Notes: generated from the sequence alone by a model not told the origin. A stretch of DNA of 64,000 nucleotides from Emcibacter sp048269205 (GCF_048269205.1 NZ_JBLXJC010000001.1:744001-808000); one strand, 5' to 3'; positions 35,655-43,981 are shown, counted from the first letter of the stretch. Numbers and translations: made by a program.

Positions 35655-36459
35655 AGAAAGCGCGTTTATCTTCTTCTTTTCCCTTGTTGGCCTGTTCGCA
35701 GCGCCACTGTCTGTGGCGGCCGAGACCGCCGAGGAAAAGGGGTTGGCCATTGCAGAGGAAATGGAGCGCCGGGACCTGGGCTACGCTGACAGTGTGTCTG
35801 AACTGGAAATGATCCTGACCAACCGGCAGGGAAAAACCAGCACCCGCTATTTGAAAATAAAAACTCTGGAAGTACAGGACCAGAAACTTGGCGACAAGTC
35901 GCTGGTGATTTTCGACCGGCCGCCGGATGTGAAGGGAACCGTTCTGCTGACACATTCCAAAATTCTGGATCAGGACGATCAGTGGATTTATTTCCCGGCG
36001 CTTGGCCAGAAGGGGCGCATCAAGCGTATTGACAGCCGGAGCAAGTCCGGTCCTTTCATGGGTAGTGAATTTTCCTATGAGGATATGTCTTCCCGCGAAG
36101 TGGGTAAATATAAGTACAAATGGTTGCGGGATGAGGCCTGTGGACAGATGACCTGCCATGTGGTGGAATCCTACCCCCTTTATGAGGGATCGGGATACAC
36201 TAAAATCATCTCATGGATTGATACGACGGAATACCGGGTTCACAAGATCGATTTCTTCAACCGGGGTGGTGCTCATTTCAAAACATTGATCATGGCCAAA
36301 TATCAGAAATATCTGGATAAATACTGGCGGGCCCACGAACTTTATATGGTTAACAAACTGACCGGTAAAAGCACCCGTCTGTTGATGAGTCGCTATGAAT
36401 TCCAGCAAGGGCTCGAGGATCGGGACTTTTCAAGGTCCCGTATGGCCACTGCAAAATAA
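35641..36459 (+). CDS. LolA-like periplasmic outer-membrane lipoprotein-sorting family protein
   Basis: The protein has 272 residues with a Sec signal peptide (about 1-24, ending LSVAAE). The mature part matches the LolA_like family (outer-membrane lipoprotein-sorting protein): DRPPDVKGTVLLTHSKIL, DQWIYFPALGQKGRIKRI, SGPFMGSEFSYEDMSSREV and ending with a strand-rich region. The LolA fold is a half-barrel that carries an acyl chain across the periplasm. ATG 35641 lies inside the 3' end of the RND gene, with AAGGA upstream. An ATG two codons later is equally possible. The coupling with an HAE3 transporter recurs in other proteobacteria, but the cargo is not known to me. Confidence 0.82.
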   Translation: MQMPKESAFIFFFSLVGLFAAPLSVAAETAEEKGLAIAEEMERRDLGYADSVSELEMILTNRQGKTSTRYLKIKTLEVQDQKLGDKSLVIFDRPPDVKGTVLLTHSKILDQDDQWIYFPALGQKGRIKRIDSRSKSGPFMGSEFSYEDMSSREVGKYKYKWLRDEACGQMTCHVVESYPLYEGSGYTKIISWIDTTEYRVHKIDFFNRGGAHFKTLIMAKYQKYLDKYWRAHELYMVNKLTGKSTRLLMSRYEFQQGLEDRDFSRSRMATAK

Positions 36460-36562
36460 TTCCCGAAACCCCCGGTTTTCCGGCGTTTTTCTGCTATTTC
36501 CAGAGAAATGCCGGACTTTCTCCTTTATTTATAATTATCGTTCGCTAATCTTGTCCTGTTTT

Positions 36563-36586
36563 ATGGTTAATGCCGGTTAACCTTAA
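36563..36586 (+). promoter_or_regulatory. Cluster of CtrA-like half-sites upstream of the AMIN-barrel gene
   Basis: ATGGTTAA (36563-36570) is followed after 6 nt by TTAACC (36577-36582) and TTAAG. The octamer ATGGTTAA/TTAACCAT also occurs twice in the adhesin/secretion intergenic region. The spacing is one base short of the classical TTAA-N7-TTAA. The surrounding 236-bp gap is AT-rich, and I see no other signal in it beyond a weak 4-bp hairpin with a T-run near 36472-36490. Confidence 0.4.
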
Positions 36587-36695
36587 GAAACTCAGCAGGT
36601 TGGGATGAAATATTAGCAAGTTTAATTAAATGCGCTGTATTTTTATCTGCTTTTACATTTGTTTCTGCAAAAGTTTCAAAGAATCAAGGATATAA

Positions 36696-38525
36696 ATGGG
36701 GTTATTCGTGCGTAAGACCAGGATCGGGATCCGACATAAACGGATCACAGGAAAAAAATATCTGAACTGCGGTACAGCTGTTGCTGCACTCATGATGGCG
36801 TCCTGCCTTGTTGGCTCTGCCAATGCGGAGGTTCTGGCTGTCCGTTCCGGTAAACATCCTGATATGACACGTATTGTGGTGGATCTTAGTGAAGGGACGC
36901 CCTATGACGTGAGTTATCTCGACGGGCCGCGCAGAATTGTCATCGAATTGAAGGACCGTGCCGGCGAGCCTATTACACCGGCTCTGACCAGACGTGCAGA
37001 GGCTGTGGGAATTCTGGACTCCGTAAATGTAGAAAATCTGGATGGTGGCTTTCGTCTCGAAATTTCTCTACGTCGTACAGCCACTGTATCCCGTTCATTT
37101 GATCTCAAACCTATGGAAGGCCGTCCGCACCGTCTGGTTTTTGATTTGCTGCCTATCAGTGAAGCGGAATGGTCGCGCCAGGTAAGGGCATCTTTGCCGC
37201 CTGAGCCGGCACCGGAAGCCGATGTGGTGATTGCCGCAGTGGCGGAGACTGAAGCACCCGTTAATCCCGAGCCGGTGGCTGATGCGGTGCCGATGCTGAA
37301 CTCATCGCCTTTTGCTGCTGAAATGGCGCCGGTAGATGAAGAGCAGTATAATGAAACCGTGTATGAGGACGAATCTGACGGGATTGACTTTTCCGGCTAT
37401 GTGGAAGTGGAAGGCCGGATCTATCCCGAAACCTCCTTCTATCCCGAACCGGAGGACTGGACCCTGTCCGTTGCCGCGGAACCGCGCCTGGAATATGTCT
37501 CGGAAGACGGCAACCATATTTTCATTGCCGATCTGTTCGGCCGGGTCGATGCTCAGGACGAAGATCGCAGTCACTTTGACGTGCGGGAGTTCAAGTGGCT
37601 TGGCGTCTTTGATGATCTGACGGTGACAGCCGGTATCAATACGGTCTTCTGGGGTGTCACGGAATCCAATCACCTTGTGGATATCCTGAACCAGGATGAC
37701 TTCCTGGAGGATATCGACCAGGAAGACAAGCTTGGCCAGCCCATGCTGGCGTTGAGCTATATGACCGATATCGGCACCTTTTCCGGCTATCTGATGACAT
37801 ATTTCCGGGAACGCAGGTTCCCCGGCGTCGACGGTCGTATGCGCATGCCGATGCGGGTGGACTATGGCCGCACGATCTATGAATCGGATGACGAGGAATG
37901 GAATCCGGACTGGGCCTTGCGCTGGTCTCATGTGATGGGCGATTTTGACCTTGGCCTTTATCATTTCCAGGGCACCTCCAGGGATCCGGAATTTGTCATG
38001 GGACTTGACGGGTCCGGTAATGCTGTATTGATCCCCTATTACCGGCTGATCCACCAGACCGGTGTGGACATCCAGGCGACCAAAGGCGGCTTCCTGTGGA
38101 AATTCGAAAGTATTTACCAGACCAACAGCGGCGATGCTGTCTGGGGGGACGATTTCTGGGCTTTTGCCGGAGGTGTGGAATATACTTTCTATGGTCTTGG
38201 CGGCGGCTATTCAGACCTTGGCGTTCTGATGGAATACAGCTATGACGACCGTGGCACTCTTTCTCCGTCGTTCCTGGAAGATGACCTGTTTGTCGGCTTG
38301 CGCTGGACCGCCAATGACGAACAGAGCAGCGAACTTCTGATCGGTGCCGTTTTCGACATGGATTCCACGGTCAAGCTTGTTAACATCGAGGGCAGCCGCA
38401 GGATTGGTGAATTCTGGAAAGTCAGTCTTGATGCGCGGCTGTTTATGAATGTTCCGGCGACGGACCCCATATACAGCCTGTCCAGGGATGATTTCTTTCA
38501 ACTCAGGGTCGCCCGCTACTTCTGA
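36696..38525 (+). CDS. AMIN-domain protein fused to an outer-membrane beta-barrel
   Basis: The protein has 609 residues. The signal peptide (about 1-44, long basic N-region, ending GSANA) is followed by an AMIN-like domain at about 46-152 (VLAVRSGKHPDMTRIVVDLS, RRIVIELKD, RLVFDLLP), which in amidases and secretins binds peptidoglycan. A Pro/Ala/Glu-rich acidic linker (155-240) leads to about 370 residues with alternating hydrophobic strands, many aromatic residues and a C-terminal Phe (DDFFQLRVARYF), as in outer-membrane barrels. NTVFWGVTESNHLVDILNQD resembles DUF1302-type barrels. AAGGA precedes ATG 36696. It follows the RND/LolA-like pair by 236 bp and may provide their outer-membrane end. 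Confidence 0.75.
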   Translation: MGLFVRKTRIGIRHKRITGKKYLNCGTAVAALMMASCLVGSANAEVLAVRSGKHPDMTRIVVDLSEGTPYDVSYLDGPRRIVIELKDRAGEPITPALTRRAEAVGILDSVNVENLDGGFRLEISLRRTATVSRSFDLKPMEGRPHRLVFDLLPISEAEWSRQVRASLPPEPAPEADVVIAAVAETEAPVNPEPVADAVPMLNSSPFAAEMAPVDEEQYNETVYEDESDGIDFSGYVEVEGRIYPETSFYPEPEDWTLSVAAEPRLEYVSEDGNHIFIADLFGRVDAQDEDRSHFDVREFKWLGVFDDLTVTAGINTVFWGVTESNHLVDILNQDDFLEDIDQEDKLGQPMLALSYMTDIGTFSGYLMTYFRERRFPGVDGRMRMPMRVDYGRTIYESDDEEWNPDWALRWSHVMGDFDLGLYHFQGTSRDPEFVMGLDGSGNAVLIPYYRLIHQTGVDIQATKGGFLWKFESIYQTNSGDAVWGDDFWAFAGGVEYTFYGLGGGYSDLGVLMEYSYDDRGTLSPSFLEDDLFVGLRWTANDEQSSELLIGAVFDMDSTVKLVNIEGSRRIGEFWKVSLDARLFMNVPATDPIYSLSRDDFFQLRVARYF

Positions 38526-38659
38526 CGGTTTACGGGATTGTCTGGGCGAACATTGCTCGCTGGCTCACAATTTGGTGAGCAGGGTGGTTTTTTAGGCAAT
38601 ATTGTTGCTTTCTCCCCTCGGAATGTATAGAATTGCCCATCAAATCCTGAGAGGCGGGA

Positions 38660-39313
38660 ATGAACAGACGGCGTATCATAACAGTGACGGAAAAGCTGAC
38701 AGGACTGGCCATTGCCATTCTTGTTGTCGGCGGACTGTCCTCTGTTGTCGGTTCCCTGCTGAATACCAGTGAAACCCGCAGGGATTTTGAATTTGTCGCC
38801 CTTAACGAAGCGGTTGACCCGTTGATGCGTGTCGAGGCCGTCGAGGATCGCGATTTTGTTTTTCATTCCCGGCAGTTCATGGATGAGCGCAGTGCAGAAG
38901 CCCTGGAGCGCGCCATGGAATATGGTCTGGCGCAGCTGGAAAAGGTCATGAGCCTTCATGAAAACCGTCTGGCCAGTCTGGAAGAGTATCTGGAGGAAAT
39001 TGAAGAAATCGAGCGGATCCCTGAGCCTCTGCGTGAAGAGATGAGAGTTGAAGTTGCGCTTGAAATTCGCCGCGCCGAACGGGAGGTCCGTCGGGTCTTG
39101 GCGGAGGTACGTCGCCTGCATGTGGAAAAAGCTGCTGCGGCTGTTCGCGCCCGTGAAATTCCTGAGAGGGCTGCGCCTCCAAAGCCTCCGGCATTTCCCT
39201 TGCCGCATGTGACACCTGAACGGCAGGCTTGTGACCAGAATGAGGAAAAACCCAAGGAAAAAGGCAGCAAGGACGGCAAGGAAGGATTTATGGAGGCCCT
39301 GTCCTTCGTATAA
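38660..39313 (+). CDS. Unknown membrane-anchored coiled-coil protein
   Basis: I do not recognise this 217-residue protein. One hydrophobic helix (about 11-34, KLTGLAIAILVVGGLSSVVG) is followed by an acidic/basic segment and a highly charged coiled coil from about 80 to 165 (LEEYLEEIEEIERIPEPLRE, IRRAEREVRRVLAEVRRL). A Pro-rich stretch (AAPPKPPAFPLP) and a Lys/Glu tail end it. GAGGCGG precedes the start. It lies on the same strand 134 bp after the AMIN-barrel gene and ends at a clear terminator, so it closes the accessory block. The helix orientation is not obvious. Confidence 0.7.
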   Translation: MNRRRIITVTEKLTGLAIAILVVGGLSSVVGSLLNTSETRRDFEFVALNEAVDPLMRVEAVEDRDFVFHSRQFMDERSAEALERAMEYGLAQLEKVMSLHENRLASLEEYLEEIEEIERIPEPLREEMRVEVALEIRRAEREVRRVLAEVRRLHVEKAAAAVRAREIPERAAPPKPPAFPLPHVTPERQACDQNEEKPKEKGSKDGKEGFMEALSFV

Positions 39314-39350
39314 CTGACATATCTCTGTTTCAGATTTATAATAGTCCAGG

Positions 39351-39372
39351 ACCCGGCTTTCGCCGGGTTTTT
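39351..39372 (+). terminator. Intrinsic terminator after the coiled-coil gene
   Basis: ACCCGGC (39351-39357) pairs with GCCGGGT (39362-39368) around TTTC, and five T follow (39368-39372). It lies 37 nt beyond the stop codon at 39313 and marks the boundary between the accessory block and comM. Confidence 0.88.
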
Positions 39373-39444
39373 ACGTTGTGGTTGCGCACATCCTGAAATA
39401 CACGTTATAGTTGTTTTTTTGGGCCAGGGTGTTTGGGGGAGCCA

Positions 39445-40962
39445 ATGGTAGCGCATATCACAACAGTCGCCTTCGTCGGCATAGAAGCCCGTCCGGTAGA
39501 TGTCCAGGTTCAGGTGGCGAACGGTCTGCCGTCCTTTACCATCGTCGGTCTTCCTGACAAGGCGGTGGCGGAAAGCCGCGAACGGGTGCGCGCCGCCCTT
39601 GGCGCCATCGGCCTGTCTTTGCCGCCGAAAAGGATTACCGTCAATCTGGCGCCCGCTGACCTGCCCAAGGAAGGCAGTCATTATGACCTGCCCATCGCCA
39701 TGGGGGTGTTGGTGGCGATGGGGGCGGTGGGAAGTGACATGACGGACGGGTATCTGGTTCTGGGGGAGCTGGGGCTTGACGGTGGTCTGCAGGCGGTGCC
39801 CGGCGTTCTGCCGGCGGCCATGCGGGCCATGGAAGAAGACCGTGGCCTGATCTGTCCCGCGGCCTGTGGCGGGGAGGCGGCCTGGGCCGGGGATCTGGAC
39901 ATCATTGCCGCCGACAGCCTGCTCAGTCTGATCAATCACCTGAAAGGCACACAGCTTCTGGCCGCGCCCAGGCCGGCGGTGGAGCGGGAGGAGGCGCATA
40001 TTCCCGATCTCAAGGACATCAAAGGGCAGGAAAGCGCCAAACGGGCGCTGGAGGTGGCGGCGGCGGGAGGTCATAATCTTTGTATGATTGGGCCGCCCGG
40101 ATCGGGCAAGTCCATGCTGGCGGCAAGGTTGCCAGGGATATTGCCACCTATGGATCCTGCGGAAATTCTGGAGGTGAGCATGATTGCCTCGGTGGCCGGA
40201 CTTTTGACCGGCGGCGGGATCACCCGCAGGCGGCCGTTTCGTAACCCCCATCATTCCGCCTCTATGGCCGCCCTGACCGGTGGCGGCTTTAAGGCGCGGC
40301 CGGGGGAGGTGTCGCTGGCGCATCGGGGCGTGTTGTTCCTGGATGAACTGGCGGAATTCCAGCGTCCGGCCCTCGATAGTTTGCGCCAGCCCCTGGAAAG
40401 CGGCGAGGCGGTAGTGGCGCGGGCCAATACCCATGTGACCTATCCTGCGAGATTTCAGTTAATCTCGGCCATGAATCCCTGCCGCTGCGGGCATATTGAC
40501 GATCCGGCCCGGGCCTGCAGCCGGGCGCCCAAATGCGCCAATGACTATCAGGCCCGTATATCCGGACCGCTCATGGACCGGATTGATATTCATATCGAGG
40601 TACCGGCTGTGAGCGCTCTTGACCTGTCCCTGCCACCCGCGGCGGAGGGCACAGAAGACGTGGCGGCCCGGGTGGCGCAGGCCCGGCACAGGCAGCAGGA
40701 TAGATACCGGGCCATGGATCTTGGAGACCGCGTCCGCACCAATGCGGAGGTAGACGGGGAAGCCCTGGAACAGGTGGCGGAACTGGATCAGGCGGGACGG
40801 GAGATGTTGACCCGGGCGGCCGAGATGATGAAACTGACCGCGAGAGGCTATCACCGGGTGCTCCGGGTGGCGCGCACGCTTGCCGACCTTGACGGCGTGG
40901 ACGGGATCGGTCAAACTCATATCGCCGAGGCGCTAAGTTACCGGCAAAAGAAGACTTATTAA
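39445..40962 (+). CDS. comM: YifB/ComM-family Mg-chelatase-like AAA+ ATPase
   Basis: The protein has 505 residues. The N-terminal ChlI-like domain (VEVQVANGLPSF-type VDVQVQVANGLPSFTIVGLP) is followed by an AAA+ domain with Walker A MIGPPGSGKSMLA (about 214), Walker B GVLFLDELAEF (about 295) and a C-terminal Mg-chelatase domain with a Cys-rich insertion (MNPCRCGHIDDPARACSRAP). ComM is a hexameric branch-migration helicase that helps integrate DNA during natural transformation. Many bacteria that are not known to be competent also have it. ATG 39445 has GGGGGAG upstream. An in-frame TTG at 39433 is less likely. Confidence 0.93.
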   Translation: MVAHITTVAFVGIEARPVDVQVQVANGLPSFTIVGLPDKAVAESRERVRAALGAIGLSLPPKRITVNLAPADLPKEGSHYDLPIAMGVLVAMGAVGSDMTDGYLVLGELGLDGGLQAVPGVLPAAMRAMEEDRGLICPAACGGEAAWAGDLDIIAADSLLSLINHLKGTQLLAAPRPAVEREEAHIPDLKDIKGQESAKRALEVAAAGGHNLCMIGPPGSGKSMLAARLPGILPPMDPAEILEVSMIASVAGLLTGGGITRRRPFRNPHHSASMAALTGGGFKARPGEVSLAHRGVLFLDELAEFQRPALDSLRQPLESGEAVVARANTHVTYPARFQLISAMNPCRCGHIDDPARACSRAPKCANDYQARISGPLMDRIDIHIEVPAVSALDLSLPPAAEGTEDVAARVAQARHRQQDRYRAMDLGDRVRTNAEVDGEALEQVAELDQAGREMLTRAAEMMKLTARGYHRVLRVARTLADLDGVDGIGQTHIAEALSYRQKKTY

Positions 40963-40994
40963 AACAAGAACAACAAGTATCCGGATACCCGCCT

Positions 40995-42356
40995 GTGAAG
41001 ATTTCCATTTCCAATCCCAAAAACTGGTGGGGCGCCATCGAAATCTATCGCCGTCCGCGCCTGATTGGCATTTTCGGCATGGGTATATCCAGCGGATTTC
41101 CTCTGACCCTTGTGCTCTCGACCCTCGGTTACTGGCTGAGCCAGGAAGGGGTAGATGCGGAAACCATCGGCCTGCTGGCGGTGGTGACTATGCCCTACAG
41201 CCTGAAATTCCTCTGGTCGCCGCTGATTGACTGGATCCGCTTGCCGGGCCTTGCCCGTATGTTCGGCCAGCGGCGGGCCTGGCTGTTTCTGATCCAGGCG
41301 GGCCTGACCGCAGCGATCCTGTTTCTGGGGTCGACCGATCCTGTCGAGGGGGCTCTGTTGACCGGCCTTGGCGCGCTGATGGTCTCTTTTATGAGTGCCT
41401 CCCAGGATATTGTGCTTGATGCCTACAGGATTGAAATTCTTGAGGATGAAGAGTTGCCCGCCGGAGCGGCGATGATCCAGTTTGGCTATCGGATCGGCAA
41501 TTTTGTCTCCGGCGCAGGCGGGCTCTGGCTCGCGGCCGAATATGGCTGGCAGGCAGCCTATTATATTCTCAGCCTCCAGGTATTGTTCGGGGTCCTCCCT
41601 GCTGTTTTGCTCGGGGAGCCGAAACGGGACGGCCATGAACTGGTGGAACAGGAAACCGAGGCCGTCGAACACTGGCTCAAGGATGAAGTGCACGCCCCGA
41701 CGGCACTCAGCCTGTTTGTGGAAAATTTTTACCTGAGTGTTGTTGTTCCGTTCAAGGAGTTCATGAGCCGTAACGGCTGGCTGCTGATCCTGCTGTTTAT
41801 CATCCTGCTGAAGATCGGTGACGGCATGGCCTCGGTGATGACGCCAAAGCTGATTGTGGATCTGGGCTATGACAATAATGAAATCATCTTTGCCAACAAG
41901 ACGGTTGGGTTCTTTGCTCTGCTGGTTGGCATTTTTGCCGGTGGCCTGTTGCTGAAAATAACCGGGACCTATCGCGGTCTGTTTATTTCGGCCGTTTTGA
42001 TGATGGTCTCTAACCTCAGTTTCGCAGTGCTGGCGGAAGTGGGGCACGATGTGCCGCTTCTGGCTTTTGCTGTCGGGTTCGAGAATTTTGCCTCCGGCCT
42101 TGGCGGCACCCTGGCAATTGCCTATCTCTCGGGACTCTGCAATCTGGCCTATACGGCAACCCAGTATGCGCTGCTGTCGTCTGTGGCGTCGGTGGGGCGT
42201 AGTTTCCTTGCGGCACCGTCAGGTTTTGGGTATGTGGAATGGGGACCAACCGCTTTCTTCATTTTCACCACCATTGCCGCGCTGCCGGCAATCGGGCTTC
42301 TGTTCTGGATGCGGAAACTGGGATCTGTATCGGAAGACCTGCGGGTAAAGTCCTGA
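40995..42356 (+). CDS. AmpG-like MFS permease
   Basis: The 453-residue permease has about twelve to fourteen helices. The N-terminal half shows the AmpG-type signature: GISSGFPLTLVLSTLGYWLS, MPYSLKFLWSPLIDWIRLPG, RRAWLFLIQ and ASQDIVLDAYRIEILEDEE. AmpG imports GlcNAc-anhydro-muropeptides for cell-wall recycling, and close paralogues of unknown cargo exist. The start GTG 40995 lacks a strong Shine-Dalgarno but gives the usual N-terminus. The gene lies 32 nt after comM and is convergent with the zinc-ribbon gene one base away. Confidence 0.88.
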   Translation: MKISISNPKNWWGAIEIYRRPRLIGIFGMGISSGFPLTLVLSTLGYWLSQEGVDAETIGLLAVVTMPYSLKFLWSPLIDWIRLPGLARMFGQRRAWLFLIQAGLTAAILFLGSTDPVEGALLTGLGALMVSFMSASQDIVLDAYRIEILEDEELPAGAAMIQFGYRIGNFVSGAGGLWLAAEYGWQAAYYILSLQVLFGVLPAVLLGEPKRDGHELVEQETEAVEHWLKDEVHAPTALSLFVENFYLSVVVPFKEFMSRNGWLLILLFIILLKIGDGMASVMTPKLIVDLGYDNNEIIFANKTVGFFALLVGIFAGGLLLKITGTYRGLFISAVLMMVSNLSFAVLAEVGHDVPLLAFAVGFENFASGLGGTLAIAYLSGLCNLAYTATQYALLSSVASVGRSFLAAPSGFGYVEWGPTAFFIFTTIAALPAIGLLFWMRKLGSVSEDLRVKS

Positions 42357-42357
42357 T

Positions 42358-42894
42358 CTACATTTTCTTGGCCACAAGGCACAGGGGATCGCAGCGGAAG
42401 CGGTCCTTCCAGTGCAGCTTGAAGCCGTGCCGTTCCAACAGGTAAAAGAGCGAGCGACGGCCAAAGACGTGCTTCTGGCCCGGCAGGAGGGTGGGGGTGC
42501 GGAACCGGCTTTTGACCGGACAAAGGATCATCAGCATGCCGCCCTTTTTGAGGCTCACGTAGCGTGCAGAGAAATAGTTATTCAGGTCCTCCACAAAAAT
42601 CGGCACATACAGGCTGCCTATCCCGTCCAGATCCCGGTCTTTGGGGGTGTAGATTTCGTCATCCAGGGGCATTGTAAAGGCGCTCTCACACCTTATATTA
42701 GTTCCGGAACAGTAACGATGTAACTGTAATAAACTTTTGTCCGTGTACTCTCTGCTGTATGTAGAGAGTGTGGAAAAAAGGCCGGGCTGGGACAAGTGCT
42801 CATATCCGCAAAAAGCGCAGAAAAGTGTCCCCGTTGCACTGTTTCGGGCAAGTCGGGCGCCGCAGGCGGGGCAGGATATAAGCTGATCAGCCAT
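42358..42894 (-). CDS. Small zinc-ribbon protein with a remnant methyltransferase-like domain
   Basis: The 178-residue protein has an N-terminal zinc ribbon (CPACGARLARNSATGTLFCA, then FCGYEH) with four Cys ligands. The region from about 85 to 175 resembles the second half of a class I SAM methyltransferase (VSLKKGGMLMILCPVKS, then RRSLFYLLERHGFKLHWKD). The glycine-rich SAM-binding motif I is not present, so catalysis is doubtful. A role as a truncated or partner protein is possible. It stands divergent from olsB and convergent with the ampG-like gene. The assignment is weak. Confidence 0.6.
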   Translation of the reverse strand: MADQLISCPACGARLARNSATGTLFCAFCGYEHLSQPGLFSTLSTYSREYTDKSLLQLHRYCSGTNIRCESAFTMPLDDEIYTPKDRDLDGIGSLYVPIFVEDLNNYFSARYVSLKKGGMLMILCPVKSRFRTPTLLPGQKHVFGRRSLFYLLERHGFKLHWKDRFRCDPLCLVAKKM

Positions 42895-43014
42895 GGGAAT
42901 AGTCCAGCCGTCGGATTTTACCGATCATTAACGTATAATTTCCCTTTCCTGTGTAAAGAGTTAAGCGGAAAATGGAACAGCGAATGTTAAAAAGCTGGGG
43001 TTTTTGCAAAAAAA

Positions 43015-43059
43015 CTTTTACATTGCTGTCATGAAATTGACCCTGCAGGGGTCTATATA
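43015..43059 (+). promoter_or_regulatory. Pho-box-like element and -10 of olsB
   Basis: A perfect CTGTCAT heptamer (43026-43032) is flanked at 11-bp periodicity by weaker copies (CTTTTAC at 43015-43021 and TTGACCC at 43037-43043). TATATA (43054-43059) starts 10 nt after the last heptamer, the spacing of PhoB-activated promoters in which the box replaces the -35. The transcription start would be near 43066, almost at the ATG. Only one heptamer is a full match. Confidence 0.45.
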
Positions 43060-43067
43060 TCAGGGTT

Positions 43068-43919
43068 ATGAAACTGGATATGATGAAAGCAAACGCCGAA
43101 AAAATCAGATGGGATCAGTCCGACGAGGCTCCGATTCTTGTGAAATCCGGCGTTTATGAGGTTCGCCTAGCTCGTTCGGACGAGGAGGTGGCCGCCGCCC
43201 AGGCCCTGCGTTACAGGGTCTTTTACGAGGAAATGAAAGCGGTTCCTACGGAGGCCATGCGCACCGTGGCCCGGGATTTCGATGATTTCGACAATGTCTG
43301 TGACCATCTGCTGGCTTTTGACACCAGCAAGACGGGGGCGGACGCCGTGATCGCGACCTACCGGTTGCTACGGGAGGAAAAGGTGGACCGGATCGAGGAT
43401 TTCTATTCCTCCCAGGAATATGACCTCTCCAGTCTCTTTTCCGAAAAATTCCGTGATGAAATGATCGGCGACCGGCAACTGCTCGAACTGGGACGCAGCT
43501 GTGTACATGCGGACTATCGCACCAATAATGTGATGCAGCTGATGTGGCGCGCCATCGCCCGCTATATTGAAAAACACCGGATTGCCTATCTGTTCGGCTG
43601 CGCGAGCCTGCCCGGCATCAATCCGGAAGATCTCAAGCTGCAATTGAGTTATCTCTATAACAGCCATAAAACCCCTGACGACTATAACGTCCCGGCGGTG
43701 GGGGCGCGTTACCGCAAGATGGATTATATGACGCCGGCGGAATATGACGACCGCATGGCGCGTCGGGCCCTGGCGCCGCTGATCAAGGGATATCTCCGGC
43801 TCGGCTGTTACATCGGCGACGGGGCGGTGATTGATGAACAGTTCAATACCACCGACGTCTTTATCCTGTTGCCGGTGGACAGCATTCAGCGCCGTTACCT
43901 GGGACTGTTTGACAATTAG
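43068..43919 (+). CDS. olsB: L-ornithine N-acyltransferase OlsB (GNAT fold)
   Basis: This 283-residue acyl-ACP-dependent N-acyltransferase makes lyso-ornithine lipid by adding a 3-hydroxyacyl chain to the amino group of ornithine. Diagnostic segments are EVAAAQALRYRVFYEEM (about 38), ADAVIATYRLLRE (about 95), LLELGRSCVHADYRTNN (about 138) and IAYLFGCASLPGINPEDL (about 172). The C-terminal part (LIKGYLRLGCYIGDGAVIDE) matches the family. OlsA, which completes ornithine lipid, is not adjacent. ATGs at 43080 and 43083 are alternatives. A Pho-box-like promoter suggests induction under phosphate starvation, when ornithine lipid replaces phospholipids. It ends at a strong terminator. Confidence 0.88.
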   Translation: MKLDMMKANAEKIRWDQSDEAPILVKSGVYEVRLARSDEEVAAAQALRYRVFYEEMKAVPTEAMRTVARDFDDFDNVCDHLLAFDTSKTGADAVIATYRLLREEKVDRIEDFYSSQEYDLSSLFSEKFRDEMIGDRQLLELGRSCVHADYRTNNVMQLMWRAIARYIEKHRIAYLFGCASLPGINPEDLKLQLSYLYNSHKTPDDYNVPAVGARYRKMDYMTPAEYDDRMARRALAPLIKGYLRLGCYIGDGAVIDEQFNTTDVFILLPVDSIQRRYLGLFDN

Positions 43920-43952
43920 GATATTGCCCGGAGGTTCTTGATAAAAAGAACG

Positions 43953-43981
43953 AAAGCCCGCAGGTCCTGCGGGCTTTTTTT
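43953..43981. terminator. Strong bidirectional terminator between olsB and the metallopeptidase gene
   Basis: AAAGCCCGCA (43953-43962) and TGCGGGCTTT (43968-43977) form a 10-bp stem around GGTCC, with seven T at the plus-strand end (43975-43981). On the minus strand a partly T-rich tail follows (from AAAAAGAACGAAAG). It serves both convergent genes, lying 33 nt after olsB and directly after the opposing stop. Confidence 0.92.

Noticed and set aside
36470..36490. CCGG-TTTT-CCGG with a T-run after the LolA-like gene
   Set aside because: A 4-bp stem is too short to call a terminator.
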